Below, piece by piece: positions 8,598 to 18,277 of a stretch of 64,000 nt of DNA. The stretch lies in NCBI GenBank assembly GCA_964646615.1, contig CAZYEV010000046.1, positions 9,098-73,097 on the forward strand, given 5' to 3'. The position numbers and the translations under genes were made by a program. The DNA comes from M3007 sp964646615. Its GTDB lineage: Bacteria > Bacteroidota > Bacteroidia > Chitinophagales > Saprospiraceae. The notes beneath the pieces were generated by a model. It worked only from the letters and a program-made list of their open reading frames with translations. It did not search any database and had not been told where the DNA came from. Within the stretch, counting starts at the first letter, position 1. The number at the start of each line of letters is the position of its first letter.

Positions 8598-9677
8598 TTA
8601 CGCATCGAAGCTGATCACCACGCGCTTCGACCTGGGATGGGTCTGGCAGGTGAGCACGAAGCCGGCGGCGATTTCATCGGGCTCGAGGCCATAGCAGACC
8701 TCCATTTCCACTTCGCCTTCGAGCACTTTGGCTTTGCAGGTGCTGCACACGCCGCCTTTACAGGAGAAAGGCAGGTCGGCGCCGGCGCGCATGGCGGCAT
8801 CCAGCAGGGTGCTGCCGTCGGAGGGCAGCTGGAAGTCGAACGTCATGCCGTCCTGGATGACCGTTACAGAGGCTTCGATGACATCGGCCGCCGGCACCGC
8901 TGGTCGCGGCGCTTTGCGGGGCGCGCCGGCCGTGGTGAACAGTTCAAAGAGGATTTTGCCGGGCGGCACGCCCATTTCTTCCAGCACGGCTTTGGTGTCA
9001 AAAATCATTTCTTCGGGGCCACAGAGGAAGAAGGTGTCCACTTCGTCGGGCCGAAAGAGCACGCGGGCGTAGGCGCGGCATTTGTCCGCGTTGAGGCGGC
9101 CGTAAAAGAGGTCGGCCCCGATGGCTTCGCGGCTGAAAATGTGATAGACGGCTAAGCGGTCGGGGTGCTGATTTTTGAGCAATTCCAGCTCTTCGCGGAA
9201 GATGGCGTGGTCAAAGCCGCGATTGCCAAAGAAAAGCAGGAAGCGGCTGCGCGGTTCGGTGTGCAGCACGCTTTTGAGGATGGAGATAACAGGCGTGATG
9301 CCGCTGCCGGCGGCAAAAGCGACGTAGAGGCGGCTTTGCGCAGGGTCGAGCGCCGGAGTGAAGCGCCCCTGCGGCGGCATGACCAGCAACTCATCTCCTG
9401 GGCGCAGCTGTTCGTTGGCGAAGGTGCTAAACACACCTCCCGGCACCTTCTTGATGGCTACGCGCAGCTCGCCCTCGTGCGGAGCGGTGCATATCGAATA
9501 AGAACGGCGCACATCTTCGCCCTCGATTTGGGCGCGCAGGGTGAGGTACTGGCCGGGCAAAAACCGAAAAGTATCGCGCAAGTCCTCCGGGACTTCCAGC
9601 GCTACGGAAACGGTGTCGGGCGTCTCGCGGCGCACCTCGCGCACGCGCAACGAGTAGAACTGAGTAGAAGTAGCCAT
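8598..9677 (-). CDS. Ferredoxin-NADP reductase-like flavoprotein with C-terminal 2Fe-2S domain (PaaE/HmpA type)
   Basis: 359 residues. Order of domains: FAD-binding barrel (FLPGQYLTL, RSYSICTAP near residues 45-65), NAD(P)-binding domain (AAGSGITPVISILK, FLCGPEEMIFDTK), then a plant-type 2Fe-2S ferredoxin domain with PFSCKGGVCSTCKAKVLEG and a final Cys in LTCQTHP. This is the architecture of the phenylacetyl-CoA epoxidase reductase PaaE and related class IA oxygenase reductases. No other paa gene is in the window, so the partner oxygenase is unknown and a general role in electron transfer to an oxygenase or desaturase is as likely. The start is the first ATG and gives a normal N-terminus. Confidence 0.85.
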   Translation of the reverse strand: MATSTQFYSLRVREVRRETPDTVSVALEVPEDLRDTFRFLPGQYLTLRAQIEGEDVRRSYSICTAPHEGELRVAIKKVPGGVFSTFANEQLRPGDELLVMPPQGRFTPALDPAQSRLYVAFAAGSGITPVISILKSVLHTEPRSRFLLFFGNRGFDHAIFREELELLKNQHPDRLAVYHIFSREAIGADLFYGRLNADKCRAYARVLFRPDEVDTFFLCGPEEMIFDTKAVLEEMGVPPGKILFELFTTAGAPRKAPRPAVPAADVIEASVTVIQDGMTFDFQLPSDGSTLLDAAMRAGADLPFSCKGGVCSTCKAKVLEGEVEMEVCYGLEPDEIAAGFVLTCQTHPRSKRVVISFDA

Positions 9678-9759
9678 GTCGTCTGATGTCTCGTTTGAAG
9701 CGACGAAAAACAGGCGCCCGACAGGATAGTTTAGGCCCCAAAAGCCTGAAGGCTAAGCC

Positions 9760-9796
9760 AAAAAGTAAAGACACGAGCCAGGCCCATGTCTTTACT
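9760..9796 (-). terminator. Rho-independent terminator after rpsT
   Basis: On the minus strand a perfect 10-base stem (AGTAAAGACA / TGTCTTTACT, 13-base loop) is followed by a run of five T. It ends 49 bases beyond the rpsT stop. Confidence 0.75.
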
Positions 9797-9844
9797 CGCG
9801 CGCTCATGGCGCAACGGCGAGCGGGAACGACCGCCGCCCACCCC

Positions 9845-10099
9845 TTAGCTCAGCGCGTTGACGTGCTTCGTCAGGCCGCTCTTCAGGTTGGCCGCCTTAT
9901 TGCGGTGAATGGTACCGCGCTTGGCCAGCTTGTCAATCATGCTGATGACCTTTGGCAGAAACTTTTCGGCCTCAGCTTTGTCTTTGAGGTTGCGCAGGTT
10001 CTTAATGGCCGTGCGCGCGCTCTTTTTGTAATAGCGGTTCTGCAAGCGGCGTTTCGCATTTTGGCGAATGCGCTTTAGTGCCGAACGATGATGTGCCAT
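9845..10099 (-). CDS. rpsT: 30S ribosomal protein S20
   Basis: 84 residues, the normal S20 length. It begins MAHHRSALKRIRQNAKRRLQN, continues with SARTAIKNLR and ends KRGTIHRNKAANLKSGLTKHV. It is a three-helix protein that binds the 5' domain of 16S rRNA early in 30S assembly. It is a single-gene unit with its own TACCTTTG promoter 63 bases upstream and a terminator downstream. The leader of about 60 bases could carry autoregulation, as S20 does in other bacteria, but no specific structure was established. Confidence 0.97.
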   Translation of the reverse strand: MAHHRSALKRIRQNAKRRLQNRYYKKSARTAIKNLRNLKDKAEAEKFLPKVISMIDKLAKRGTIHRNKAANLKSGLTKHVNALS

Positions 10100-10161
10100 A
10101 TTGTGCTAAATACGTACGTCGTGAACGTTATCGAAAACACCCTCTTTTCTGAAAGGGGCGG

Positions 10162-10169
10162 CAAAGGTA
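10162..10169 (-). promoter_or_regulatory. Promoter -7 motif TACCTTTG for rpsT
   Basis: On the minus strand TACCTTTGCCG occurs 63 bases before the rpsT ATG. A TTG lies about 23 bases further upstream, a little more than the usual 19-base spacer. Confidence 0.6.
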
Positions 10170-10245
10170 CCGGTTTTTGTTAGAAAAAGCTGCAACCGCA
10201 GAAAAATTGCAGCGCCCTCCGACCAGCCGTTTGGCGCCAAAGGCC

Positions 10246-10253
10246 TACTTTTG
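10246..10253 (+). promoter_or_regulatory. Promoter -7 motif TACTTTTG for sucA
   Basis: TACTTTTGCCG lies 49 bases before the sucA ATG, divergent from the rpsT promoter about 80 bases away. Confidence 0.6.
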
Positions 10254-10301
10254 CCGCGCTTATTCGTTCTAACTGCCTGATTTCTTAGCATTTATTGAAA
10301 G

Positions 10302-13046
10302 ATGAAAGATATTTCTGCCGTCTTCAACGCGCATCCTCAGTACATTGAGTCGCTTTACCAGGCCTGGCAAAAAGACCCGGCATCTGTGGAAGCCGACTGG
10401 GCCGCTTTTTTCAAAGGCTTCGATTTCGCCCTCAGTTCGGCCAACGGCAATGGCGCGGCAGCGCCCGTCAGCACCAGCGCCGACCTGATGCGCGAATTTG
10501 CCGTATATGCGCTCATCCAGGGCTACCGCCAACGCGGACACATGCTCTCGACCACCAACCCCATCAAGCCGCGCAAAGACCGCAAGCCCCGACTCGACCC
10601 GGCCGACTACGGCCTGTCGGAAGCCGACTTAGAACGCCCCTTCGCCGCCGGCTTCGACATCGGCCTGCCCAACGCCCCTCTGCGCGACATCCTGGACCGC
10701 CTCAAAAAAATCTATTGCGGCAACCTCGGCTTTGAAGTGGCCCACATCTACGACCACGAACGCCGCAGCTGGCTCTTAGATAAAATCGAAAACCGCCCCC
10801 TGACCGACGACTTCGGCTTCTCCATTGAAAAGAAACGCCGCATCTTAGAAAAACTCAACGGCGCGGTGGTGTTCGAGCAATTCCTCCACACCAAGTTTGT
10901 GGGCCAAAAACGCTTCTCGCTCGAAGGCGGCGAAGCCACCATCCCGGCGCTGGATGCCATCATCAATACGGCGGCCCACCACGAAAACCCGGTAGAGGAA
11001 ATCGTCATCGGCATGGCCCACCGCGGCCGCCTCAACGTGCTGGCCAATACGCTGGGCAAAACCTACGAACAAATCTTCAACGAGTTCGAGAGCAAAACCA
11101 TACCCGACCTGAGCTTCGGCGACGGCGATGTGAAATATCATTTAGGCTTTTCTTCGCAGGTCAAAACGCCCCAGGGCCGCGACGTTTACGTCAAGCTGCT
11201 GCCCAACCCTTCGCACCTGGAAGCGGTGGACCCGGTCGTGCTGGGCTTCACCCGCGCCAAAGCCGACGCGCTGTACGGCTCGGACTTCAAACGCATCCTA
11301 CCCATCCTCATCCACGGCGACGCGGCGCTGGCCGGCCAGGGCATCGTTTATGAAGTGGCCCAGATGAGCCAGCTGCCCGGCTACTACACCGGCGGCACCA
11401 TCCACTTTGTCATCAACAACCAGATAGGCTTCACCACCAACTGGGACGAAGGCCGCTCGAGCATGTACTGCACCCAGGTAGCCGATGTAGTGCAGGCGCC
11501 AGTCATCCACGTCAACGGCGACGACCCCGAAGCCGTCGTCTTTGCCGTAGAACTGGCCACTGAATACCGCCAGAAGTTCCACACCGACATCTACATTGAC
11601 ATGGTGTGCTACCGCAAGTACGGCCACAACGAAAGCGACGAACCGCGCTTCACCCAGCCCGACCTGTACGCCCTCATCGGCAACCACCCCAACCCGCGCG
11701 AAGTGTACAACGCCAAACTCGTGCAGCGCGGCGACGTGGACGCCCAACTGGCCCGCGAAATGGAACGCGCCTTCCGCGACGAACTGCAAGCCCGCTTAGA
11801 CAACGCCCGCCAGAACAAACTGCCCTACACCTACCAGGAAACCGAACTGGCCTGGAAAGCCCTGAGCATCAGCACCGACGACGAAGCCTTCCAGCACTCA
11901 CCCGATACGGGCATCCCACAGGCTACCTTAGACCGCTTGCTCCAGCACCTGCTCAGCCTGCCCGAAGGCTTCGAACCGCTGCCGCAAATCAGCAAAATGC
12001 TGGAAAACCAGCGCGCCTTAGTGGAAAAAGGCCAGATTGACTGGGCCTTAGGCGAACTGCTGGCCTATGGCTCTCTGCTGCTCGAAGGCAAAGACGTGCG
12101 CATGAGTGGCCAGGACGTCAAACGCGGCACCTTCAGCCACCGCCACGCCTGCCCCCTGGACGCCAAAACCTACCGACGCATCAACCGCCTCGACGGCATC
12201 GCCGAAAAACAGGGCCGCTTCCTCATCTACAACTCGCTCCTTTCTGAATACGCCGTGCTGGGCTTTGAATACGGCTACGCCTACGCCAACCCGGAGGCCC
12301 TAGTCATCTGGGAAGCCCAGTTCGGCGACTTTGCCAACGGCGCCAGCACCATCATTGACCAGTTTGTACTGGCTGCTGAAGCCAAATGGCGCCGCATGAA
12401 CGGCTTGGTGATGCTGTTGCCACATGGCTACGAAGGGCAAGGCCCTGAACACTCCTCGGCGCGCTTAGAGCGCTTCCTGCAGGGCTGCGCGGGCAACAAC
12501 GTTACGGTAGCCAACGTAACGTCGGCCAGCAACTTCTTCCACCTGCTGCGCCGCCAGCTGGCCCGCCCTTTCCGCAAACCGCTCATCGTCATGTCGCCCA
12601 AGTCCACCCTGCGTGCGCCGTACAACTTAGGGCTGGTGAGCGAACTGACTGAAGGCAACCGCTTCCGCGAACTCATAGACGATGCCGAAGCCAACCCCGC
12701 CAAAGTCAAGCGGCTGCTGGTGTGCTCGGGCAAAGTGTACTATGACTTGCGCAAACGCCAGCAAGAGGAAAAGCGCACCGACGTGGCCATCGTTCGGCTG
12801 GAGCAAATCTATCCGTTCCCGAAGGTGCAATTTGAGGGCCTGCTGAACAAGTATTCCAAAGCCAAACTGTACTGGGTGCAAGAGGAACCGTTCAACATGG
12901 GCGCATGGAGCCATCTGCTGCTCCACCACGGAGAATACGGCTGGACGCCCGTCTGCCGCCCCACCGCGGCCAGCCCAGCCACCGGCTTTGTGAAGCGCCA
13001 CGAAAAAGAACAGGCCGACTTAGTCGAAGCCGCCTTCCGGCAATGA
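10302..13046 (+). CDS. sucA: 2-oxoglutarate dehydrogenase E1 component
   Basis: 914 residues, near the usual 900-930. The N-terminal segment (YIESLYQAWQKDPASVEADWAAFF) is the E2-contacting region of OGDH E1. Thiamine diphosphate motifs include HRGRLNVLAN (about 236), GDAALAGQGIVYEV (about 338) and NNQIGFTT (about 370). The C-terminal transketolase half has EGQGPEHSSARLERFLQ (about 711). It decarboxylates 2-oxoglutarate and passes the succinyl group to the E2 lipoyl domain in the TCA cycle. The E2 gene, often next to it, is not in this window; nadK follows after 16 bases. Confidence 0.97.
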   Translation: MKDISAVFNAHPQYIESLYQAWQKDPASVEADWAAFFKGFDFALSSANGNGAAAPVSTSADLMREFAVYALIQGYRQRGHMLSTTNPIKPRKDRKPRLDPADYGLSEADLERPFAAGFDIGLPNAPLRDILDRLKKIYCGNLGFEVAHIYDHERRSWLLDKIENRPLTDDFGFSIEKKRRILEKLNGAVVFEQFLHTKFVGQKRFSLEGGEATIPALDAIINTAAHHENPVEEIVIGMAHRGRLNVLANTLGKTYEQIFNEFESKTIPDLSFGDGDVKYHLGFSSQVKTPQGRDVYVKLLPNPSHLEAVDPVVLGFTRAKADALYGSDFKRILPILIHGDAALAGQGIVYEVAQMSQLPGYYTGGTIHFVINNQIGFTTNWDEGRSSMYCTQVADVVQAPVIHVNGDDPEAVVFAVELATEYRQKFHTDIYIDMVCYRKYGHNESDEPRFTQPDLYALIGNHPNPREVYNAKLVQRGDVDAQLAREMERAFRDELQARLDNARQNKLPYTYQETELAWKALSISTDDEAFQHSPDTGIPQATLDRLLQHLLSLPEGFEPLPQISKMLENQRALVEKGQIDWALGELLAYGSLLLEGKDVRMSGQDVKRGTFSHRHACPLDAKTYRRINRLDGIAEKQGRFLIYNSLLSEYAVLGFEYGYAYANPEALVIWEAQFGDFANGASTIIDQFVLAAEAKWRRMNGLVMLLPHGYEGQGPEHSSARLERFLQGCAGNNVTVANVTSASNFFHLLRRQLARPFRKPLIVMSPKSTLRAPYNLGLVSELTEGNRFRELIDDAEANPAKVKRLLVCSGKVYYDLRKRQQEEKRTDVAIVRLEQIYPFPKVQFEGLLNKYSKAKLYWVQEEPFNMGAWSHLLLHHGEYGWTPVCRPTAASPATGFVKRHEKEQADLVEAAFRQ

Positions 13047-13062
13047 CCTACCCTTTCCTCCT

Positions 13063-13944
13063 ATGCAGGTCGTCGTTTTCGGCATCAAATACCAGGATAA
13101 AAACCAGCCCTACGTCCAGGAGCTGTTCGACGCCCTTCAGGAGGTTGGCGCCACCACCTACATTTATCGCCCTTACCTGGCCCTCATCCAGGAGCAGGTA
13201 AAGCTGCCGCCCGCCTACGGCATCTTTGAAGGGCATCTCGACTTTCGGGTGCATCGCATAGATGTGGCCATTGTGCTGGGCGGCGACGGCACCATGCTCG
13301 ACGCCGTTACGTACGTGCGCGACAGCGGCGTGCCCATGCTCGGCATCAACCTGGGCCGTCTGGGCTTTCTGGCCAACATCGAAAAACAGCACATCCGAAC
13401 CGCCATTCAAAAACTGGCCCAGGGGCGCTACACCCTCGTGGAGCGCACCATGCTTTACCTGGAGAGCGCCCCGCCGCTGTTTGGCGACCTGCCCTTCGCC
13501 CTCAACGACTGCACTATCCTCAAAAGTGAAACCTCCTCTATGGTTACCATTCATACTTACCTGAATGGCGACTACCTGAACACCTACTGGGCCGACGGCA
13601 TCGTCATCGCCACCCCCACCGGTAGCACGGCCTACTCGCTCAGCTGCGGCGGCCCCATCGTCATGCCCGACTCGGGCAACATCGTCCTGACGCCCGTAGC
13701 CCCCCACAACCTCAACATGCGCCCTTTGGTGCTCTCCGACCGCTCCATCCTTTCCTTCGAGATAGAGGGCCGCATTGACAAATTCGTCTGCACCCTCGAC
13801 TCGCGTCACACCATCATCAACGCCAAACAGCAACTGGCCGTGCGCCGCAACGATTTCAATATCCGGCTCGTCCAGCTGGAAGGCACCTCCTTCGCCCAAA
13901 CCCTGCGCGAAAAACTCACCTGGGGCGCCGATGTGCGCAACTAA
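13063..13944 (+). CDS. nadK: NAD kinase
   Basis: 293 residues, standard length. It has the GGDGT motif (about 73) within VLGGDGTMLDAVTYVRDSG, GINLGRLGFLAN, a conserved NDCTILK and DGIVIATPTGSTAYSLSCGG (about 180-200). It phosphorylates NAD to NADP in the cytosol. It starts 16 bases after sucA and is probably co-transcribed with it. Its TAA stop (13942-13944) overlaps the stop of the convergent gldH gene: the four bases CTAA serve both stops. Confidence 0.96.
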   Translation: MQVVVFGIKYQDKNQPYVQELFDALQEVGATTYIYRPYLALIQEQVKLPPAYGIFEGHLDFRVHRIDVAIVLGGDGTMLDAVTYVRDSGVPMLGINLGRLGFLANIEKQHIRTAIQKLAQGRYTLVERTMLYLESAPPLFGDLPFALNDCTILKSETSSMVTIHTYLNGDYLNTYWADGIVIATPTGSTAYSLSCGGPIVMPDSGNIVLTPVAPHNLNMRPLVLSDRSILSFEIEGRIDKFVCTLDSRHTIINAKQQLAVRRNDFNIRLVQLEGTSFAQTLREKLTWGADVRN

Positions 13945-14465
13945 TGCTCTGAAGAAGACGCCGCCGCTGCCGGCTCCACGCGCAAACGCAACGCCCGAAT
14001 GCCCAGCACCGGACTGTAGCGCATGTATTGCTCCACGGCAATCTCGTACGTCCCTACTTGCGGCAAAATGGCCCGCTGCTGAAGCACAAACTCCGTCGAA
14101 CACCTGCCCCCGCTGCAGGCGCCGTTGGGTTGGCCCGCCGTATCGAACAAATCTAAGGGAAGCAACTTGACAAAGCGCTGGCCATCGGGATAGGCCGTAT
14201 GGATTTGCACGTAAATGTTCTGATAGGGAAACGTGTCGGCGTGCTCGACCGTCAGGTACAGGTTGTAGCGCAGTGAAGTATCCGAAACAGCAAACGAAAA
14301 GCGAACCGTATCGCTATACGCCCAGCGTTCGTCTTTAAGGGGCGCCGTGTGCTCGTAAAAAGGCGCCTGACCACACGAAGTTAGCCACCACAACAGCCCC
14401 GCGAGCAGCCCCAGCCCTACCATCGTCGTGGGCACGCACCCCCAGGGCGCTGCGGAGTCGGTCAT
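13941..14465 (-). CDS. gldH: Gliding motility lipoprotein GldH
   Basis: 174 residues from the ATG at 14465; a GTG six codons upstream is a less likely alternative. A hydrophobic signal ends in the lipobox LTSC-G. The mature part shows the GldH pattern: ERWAYSDTVRFSFAVSDTSLRYNLYLTVEHADTFPYQNIYV, then a C-terminal beta region (RAILPQVGTYEIAVEQYMR). GldH is a periplasm-facing lipoprotein required for gliding and T9SS function in Flavobacterium johnsoniae. A TACTTTTG motif is found 84 bases upstream. A pair of cysteines (CSGGRC, about 125-130) could form a disulfide. Confidence 0.75.
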   Translation of the reverse strand: MTDSAAPWGCVPTTMVGLGLLAGLLWWLTSCGQAPFYEHTAPLKDERWAYSDTVRFSFAVSDTSLRYNLYLTVEHADTFPYQNIYVQIHTAYPDGQRFVKLLPLDLFDTAGQPNGACSGGRCSTEFVLQQRAILPQVGTYEIAVEQYMRYSPVLGIRALRLRVEPAAAASSSEH

Positions 14466-14548
14466 CGAAGGAATGTTTCTCACAGTACTCTTGACTTAGG
14501 TTTGACGCCTCTTCTATGTGCCGTTTGCTTCGATTAAAAAATGCTCAG

Positions 14549-14556
14549 CAAAAGTA
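14549..14556 (-). promoter_or_regulatory. Promoter -7 motif TACTTTTG for gldH
   Basis: Minus-strand TACTTTTGCTG, 84 bases upstream of the gldH ATG. Confidence 0.5.
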
Positions 14557-14694
14557 CCCAGCCGCATTCCCGACCTTTGCGGCCTTTCTATGCAAGGCGG
14601 TATTTTTGGGGCAAAAAGCCAAACCACACCGCCATAAGGCAGCGTTTAAGCCCCTAAATGCAGCCGCTGCCGCGCTCATTGCAGCCTTTAAAAA

Positions 14695-16011
14695 ATGATT
14701 TCAGCACAAAACATGACGGCTCGCTTCCCTTTTCACACCGCTCCAATCTTCCTACTCCTGCTCCTGACGGCCAATGCGCTAAAGGCCCAAACGGATAACC
14801 CCGGCAATGAAGAGCGCAACTACGACCCCGACGTGCTGTCGGTGCGCTTCCACCTGCGCAATGCGCCGCTGACCTTTCCGGTCGTCAACCTCAAAGCAGC
14901 GCCCGGCACGCTACTGCTCTCCTTCGACCGCTTAGGCACCGACATCCACGACTACGTCTATACCATCGAACACTGCAACAGCGATTGGCAGCGCTCCTCG
15001 CTCAACGAAATTGAGTACATCGAAGGCTTCACCGAAGACCGCATCCAGAACATCCGGAACTCCAACACCACCCTCCAGCCCTACGCCCAGTACTCGGTAA
15101 CCCTGCCCAACCAGAACATGCGCTGGACGCAATCGGGCAACTACCTGCTCAAGGTCTATGACGTTACCTATGGCGCCAGGCAACTCGTGCTGGTGCGCCG
15201 CTTCCTCGTTACGGAAAACACCTGGAACGTCAGCGCTCAATTCGTCCGACCCGCACGCGTGGAGCGCATGAACACCCACCACGAAATCAGCTTCAGCGTT
15301 ACTACCGGCAACGCCTACATCCAGTACCCGGAACGCGAAGTCAAAGCCTACGTGCTCCAAAACGGACGCTGGGACAGCGCCATCGGCCCCCTGCCCCCCT
15401 TCATCCGGCGCCAAAACCAACTGGTCTATGACTACCAGGACCGCATCGTCTTCCCTGCCGGCAAAGAATGGCGCTACTTCGACATGCGCTCGTTCCGCTT
15501 CCGCGGCGAATTCATCCAAACCCTCCGCATGGCCCAGGATTACTACGAAGTCAGTATCACCCCTGACGAAAGCCGCGCTTTCAAACTTTACGTCCAAACA
15601 CCCGACATCAACGGACGCTTCAGCATCGAAAACCGCGACGATACCGCCAGCCTCGACCAATGCGATTACGCCATCGTACGCTTCACCCTGAAAGCCGGAC
15701 AACCCTTTGACAACCAGGACGTTTACCTCTACGGCCAGTTCACCGACTGGCAACTGAAACCCGAATTCAAAATGACCTATAACGATGCCCTGCGCGCCTA
15801 CACCGGCGCCGCCTACCTCAAACAGGGCTACTACAACTATCAGTACGTCCTGGTCAACCCCGCCACCGGCGAACGCGACGAAACCGGCGTTGAGGGCAAC
15901 TCGTACGAAACCGAAAACGATTACTACATCCTCCTCTATTACCGCCCCGTCGGCAGCCGCGCCGACCGACTCATGGCGTTCTTTACCCTCAACTCCCGAC
16001 GCGGACAGTAG
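14695..16011 (+). CDS. Type IX secretion system plug protein (DUF5103 family)
   Basis: 438 residues. The signal peptide (FLLLLLTANALKAQ) can start from 14695 or from a second ATG at 14713; the latter gives the more usual n-region. The mature protein matches the DUF5103 family: NYDPDVLSVRFHLRNAPLTFPVVNL, YVYTIEHCNSDWQRS, YIEGF, and near the end DVYLYGQFTDWQLKPEFKMTYN and YVLVNPATGERDE with ENDYYILLYYRP. Family members in F. johnsoniae block the open side of the SprA translocon as the plug. It is expected to be periplasmic, next to the outer membrane. It stands alone, between gldH and recG. Confidence 0.85.
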   Translation: MISAQNMTARFPFHTAPIFLLLLLTANALKAQTDNPGNEERNYDPDVLSVRFHLRNAPLTFPVVNLKAAPGTLLLSFDRLGTDIHDYVYTIEHCNSDWQRSSLNEIEYIEGFTEDRIQNIRNSNTTLQPYAQYSVTLPNQNMRWTQSGNYLLKVYDVTYGARQLVLVRRFLVTENTWNVSAQFVRPARVERMNTHHEISFSVTTGNAYIQYPEREVKAYVLQNGRWDSAIGPLPPFIRRQNQLVYDYQDRIVFPAGKEWRYFDMRSFRFRGEFIQTLRMAQDYYEVSITPDESRAFKLYVQTPDINGRFSIENRDDTASLDQCDYAIVRFTLKAGQPFDNQDVYLYGQFTDWQLKPEFKMTYNDALRAYTGAAYLKQGYYNYQYVLVNPATGERDETGVEGNSYETENDYYILLYYRPVGSRADRLMAFFTLNSRRGQ

Positions 16012-16157
16012 CCTCGCCGGCCCACACAGACAAAAATCGAAGACCGCCTCTCCCATCACCGAGAATGCGCAAAGACGCCTGGAGAAATACCCCTGCGCCC
16101 CTGTGGGATTTTTCAAAAGCCGGGAGCGACACAAACCGTTTTTAAAACAGATACGGT

Positions 16158-16165
16158 TACTTTTG
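16158..16165 (+). promoter_or_regulatory. Promoter -7 motif TACTTTTG for recG
   Basis: TACTTTTGCCC ends 10 bases before the recG ATG, so the transcript would have a very short leader. A T-rich stretch (GTTTTT) lies about 20 bases further upstream in place of the -33 element. Confidence 0.6.
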
Positions 16166-16175
16166 CCCACACGTC

Positions 16176-18275
16176 ATGCTGGATATCGCCATTGAATACC
16201 TCAAAGGCGTCGGCCCACAACGCGGCGAGGCGCTCAAACGCGAGTTAGGGATTTACACCTGCGGCGACCTGCTGCTGCATTTCCCCTTCCGCTACATTGA
16301 CCGCACGCGCTTCCACAACATCCGCGACATAAAACAAGAGGGAGAAGCCTACCAGCTGAAAGGCGTCCTGCGCCGCTTAGAGACCGTAGGCGAAGGGCGC
16401 GTCAAGCGCTTAGTGGGCACCCTGCGCGACGAGACCGGTGCCCTCGAATTGGTGTGGTTTCAGGGCATCTCCTGGCTCGAGCGCTCCCTGACCGTGGGCA
16501 AACAGTACGTCGTTTATGGGCGCGTGTCGCTCTTCAACGGGCGTTTCAACATCGCCCACCCGGAGATGGAAGAACTCACGCCCGACAACGCCCAATCGGC
16601 CCGCACGTTCGACCCCGTCTATCCATCCACCGACAAGCTGAGCCAAAAAGGCCTGGACGCCCGCGGCCTGCGCAAATTGGTACGCACCCTGCTCGACCAG
16701 CTCACCCCCGCCGAACTGCCCGAAACACTGCCGGATACCCTCCTGAGCGCCTACCGACTCATGCCGCGCTGGGAAGCCCTCCACAAAATTCACTTCCCCG
16801 AAAACCAGCAGGAACTCGACGCTGCGCGCCGACGACTCAAATTTGAGGAACTGTTCTTCCTCCAGCTGCGGCTGCTGCAAATACGCCTGCGGCGAAAGAG
16901 CAGCAGCCGAGGCTTCGTGTTTGAAAAAGTGGGCGATTACTTTCACCGCTTTTATCGCGAAAAGTTGCCCTTCGAGCTCACCAACGCCCAAAAGCGCGTG
17001 GTGCGCGAAATACGCGCCGACCTGGGCGCCGGCGCCCAGATGAACCGCTTGGTGCAGGGCGATGTCGGCTCCGGCAAAACGGTGGTGGCCCTGCTGGCCA
17101 TGCTCATCGCCATAGACAACGGCTTTCAGGCCTGCCTGATGGCACCCACCGAAATCCTGGCCCAACAGCACTACAACAGCATTACCCAACTCGTCGGCGA
17201 CCTGGGCGTCCAGGTAGGCTTCCTGAGCGGCACCGTTAAAGGCAAAACCCGCAAAGCCATGCTGGAGGCGCTGGCCTCGGGCGATATGCACATCGTCGTG
17301 GGCACCCACGCGCTCATTGAGGAAGCCGTGCAGTTTCACCGCCTCGGGCTGGCCGTCATTGACGAACAGCACCGCTTCGGCGTCGAGCAACGCGCCGCCC
17401 TGTGGAAGAAAGGCGCCGGCTTGCCCCCGCACGTGCTCGTCATGACCGCCACACCCATACCGCGCACCTTAGCCATGACACTGTACGGCGACTTAGACAC
17501 GTCCATCATTGACGAGCTGCCACCGGGCCGCAAACCCATCAAGACGCTGCACTTCACCGAGCCGCACCGCCTGCGCGTGCAGGGCTTCATGCGCGAGCAA
17601 ATCGCCCAGGGCCGGCAGGTCTATGTCGTTTACCCCATGATTGAAGAAACCGAAAAAGCCGACATGCTCAACCTCATGACCGGCTACGAAGCCCTCAGCC
17701 GCGACTTTCCGCCACCGCAATACCAGATAAGCATCGTGCACGGCAAGATGAAGCCCGCCGACAAGGACTTCGAGATGCAGCGCTTCGCCCGCGGCGAAAC
17801 GCACATCATGGTGGCCACCACCGTCATCGAAGTGGGCGTCAACGTGCCCAATGCCACCGTCATGGTCGTCGAGAATGCCGAGCGCTTCGGCCTCAGCCAG
17901 CTGCACCAACTGCGCGGGCGCGTCGGGCGCGGTGCCGAGCAATCCTACTGCATCCTCATGACCACGCAGAAACTCAGCGCCGACGCGCGCGAACGCATCC
18001 AGACGCTCGTGCGCACCAACAACGGCTTCGAAATCGCCGACGCCGACCTGCGCCTGCGCGGCCCAGGCAACATCGAAGGCACCCAACAAAGCGGCATGAT
18101 CCGCTTCCTCATCGCCGACTTAGCCAAAGACGGCCCCATCCTGACCGCCGCGCGCGACATCGCCAAACGCATCCTCGAGGCCGACCCCGAACTGACCGCC
18201 CCCGAACACCAGCGCCTGCGCGAACACTTAGCCTCCACAGGCAAAGAAGCCCGCCTGTGGAGCCGCATCTCCTGA
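16176..18275 (+). CDS. recG: ATP-dependent DNA helicase RecG
   Basis: 699 residues, full length. An N-terminal OB/wedge domain (about 1-160, containing LLLHFPFRYIDRTRF) is followed by the helicase core with Walker A GDVGSGKT (about 295), DEQHRFG (about 396), MTATPIPRTLAMT, and motif VI LRGRVGRG (about 579). The C-terminal TRG region includes LRLRGPGNIEGTQQSG. RecG remodels stalled replication forks and branch-migrates Holliday junctions. It has its own promoter and ends two bases before the stop of a convergent lipoprotein gene. Confidence 0.97.
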   Translation: MLDIAIEYLKGVGPQRGEALKRELGIYTCGDLLLHFPFRYIDRTRFHNIRDIKQEGEAYQLKGVLRRLETVGEGRVKRLVGTLRDETGALELVWFQGISWLERSLTVGKQYVVYGRVSLFNGRFNIAHPEMEELTPDNAQSARTFDPVYPSTDKLSQKGLDARGLRKLVRTLLDQLTPAELPETLPDTLLSAYRLMPRWEALHKIHFPENQQELDAARRRLKFEELFFLQLRLLQIRLRRKSSSRGFVFEKVGDYFHRFYREKLPFELTNAQKRVVREIRADLGAGAQMNRLVQGDVGSGKTVVALLAMLIAIDNGFQACLMAPTEILAQQHYNSITQLVGDLGVQVGFLSGTVKGKTRKAMLEALASGDMHIVVGTHALIEEAVQFHRLGLAVIDEQHRFGVEQRAALWKKGAGLPPHVLVMTATPIPRTLAMTLYGDLDTSIIDELPPGRKPIKTLHFTEPHRLRVQGFMREQIAQGRQVYVVYPMIEETEKADMLNLMTGYEALSRDFPPPQYQISIVHGKMKPADKDFEMQRFARGETHIMVATTVIEVGVNVPNATVMVVENAERFGLSQLHQLRGRVGRGAEQSYCILMTTQKLSADARERIQTLVRTNNGFEIADADLRLRGPGNIEGTQQSGMIRFLIADLAKDGPILTAARDIAKRILEADPELTAPEHQRLREHLASTGKEARLWSRIS

Positions 18276-18277
18276 CC

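Noticed and set aside
8598..9677. Phenylacetate degradation locus
   Set aside because: The reductase resembles PaaE but no other paa gene is near; a pathway cannot be claimed.
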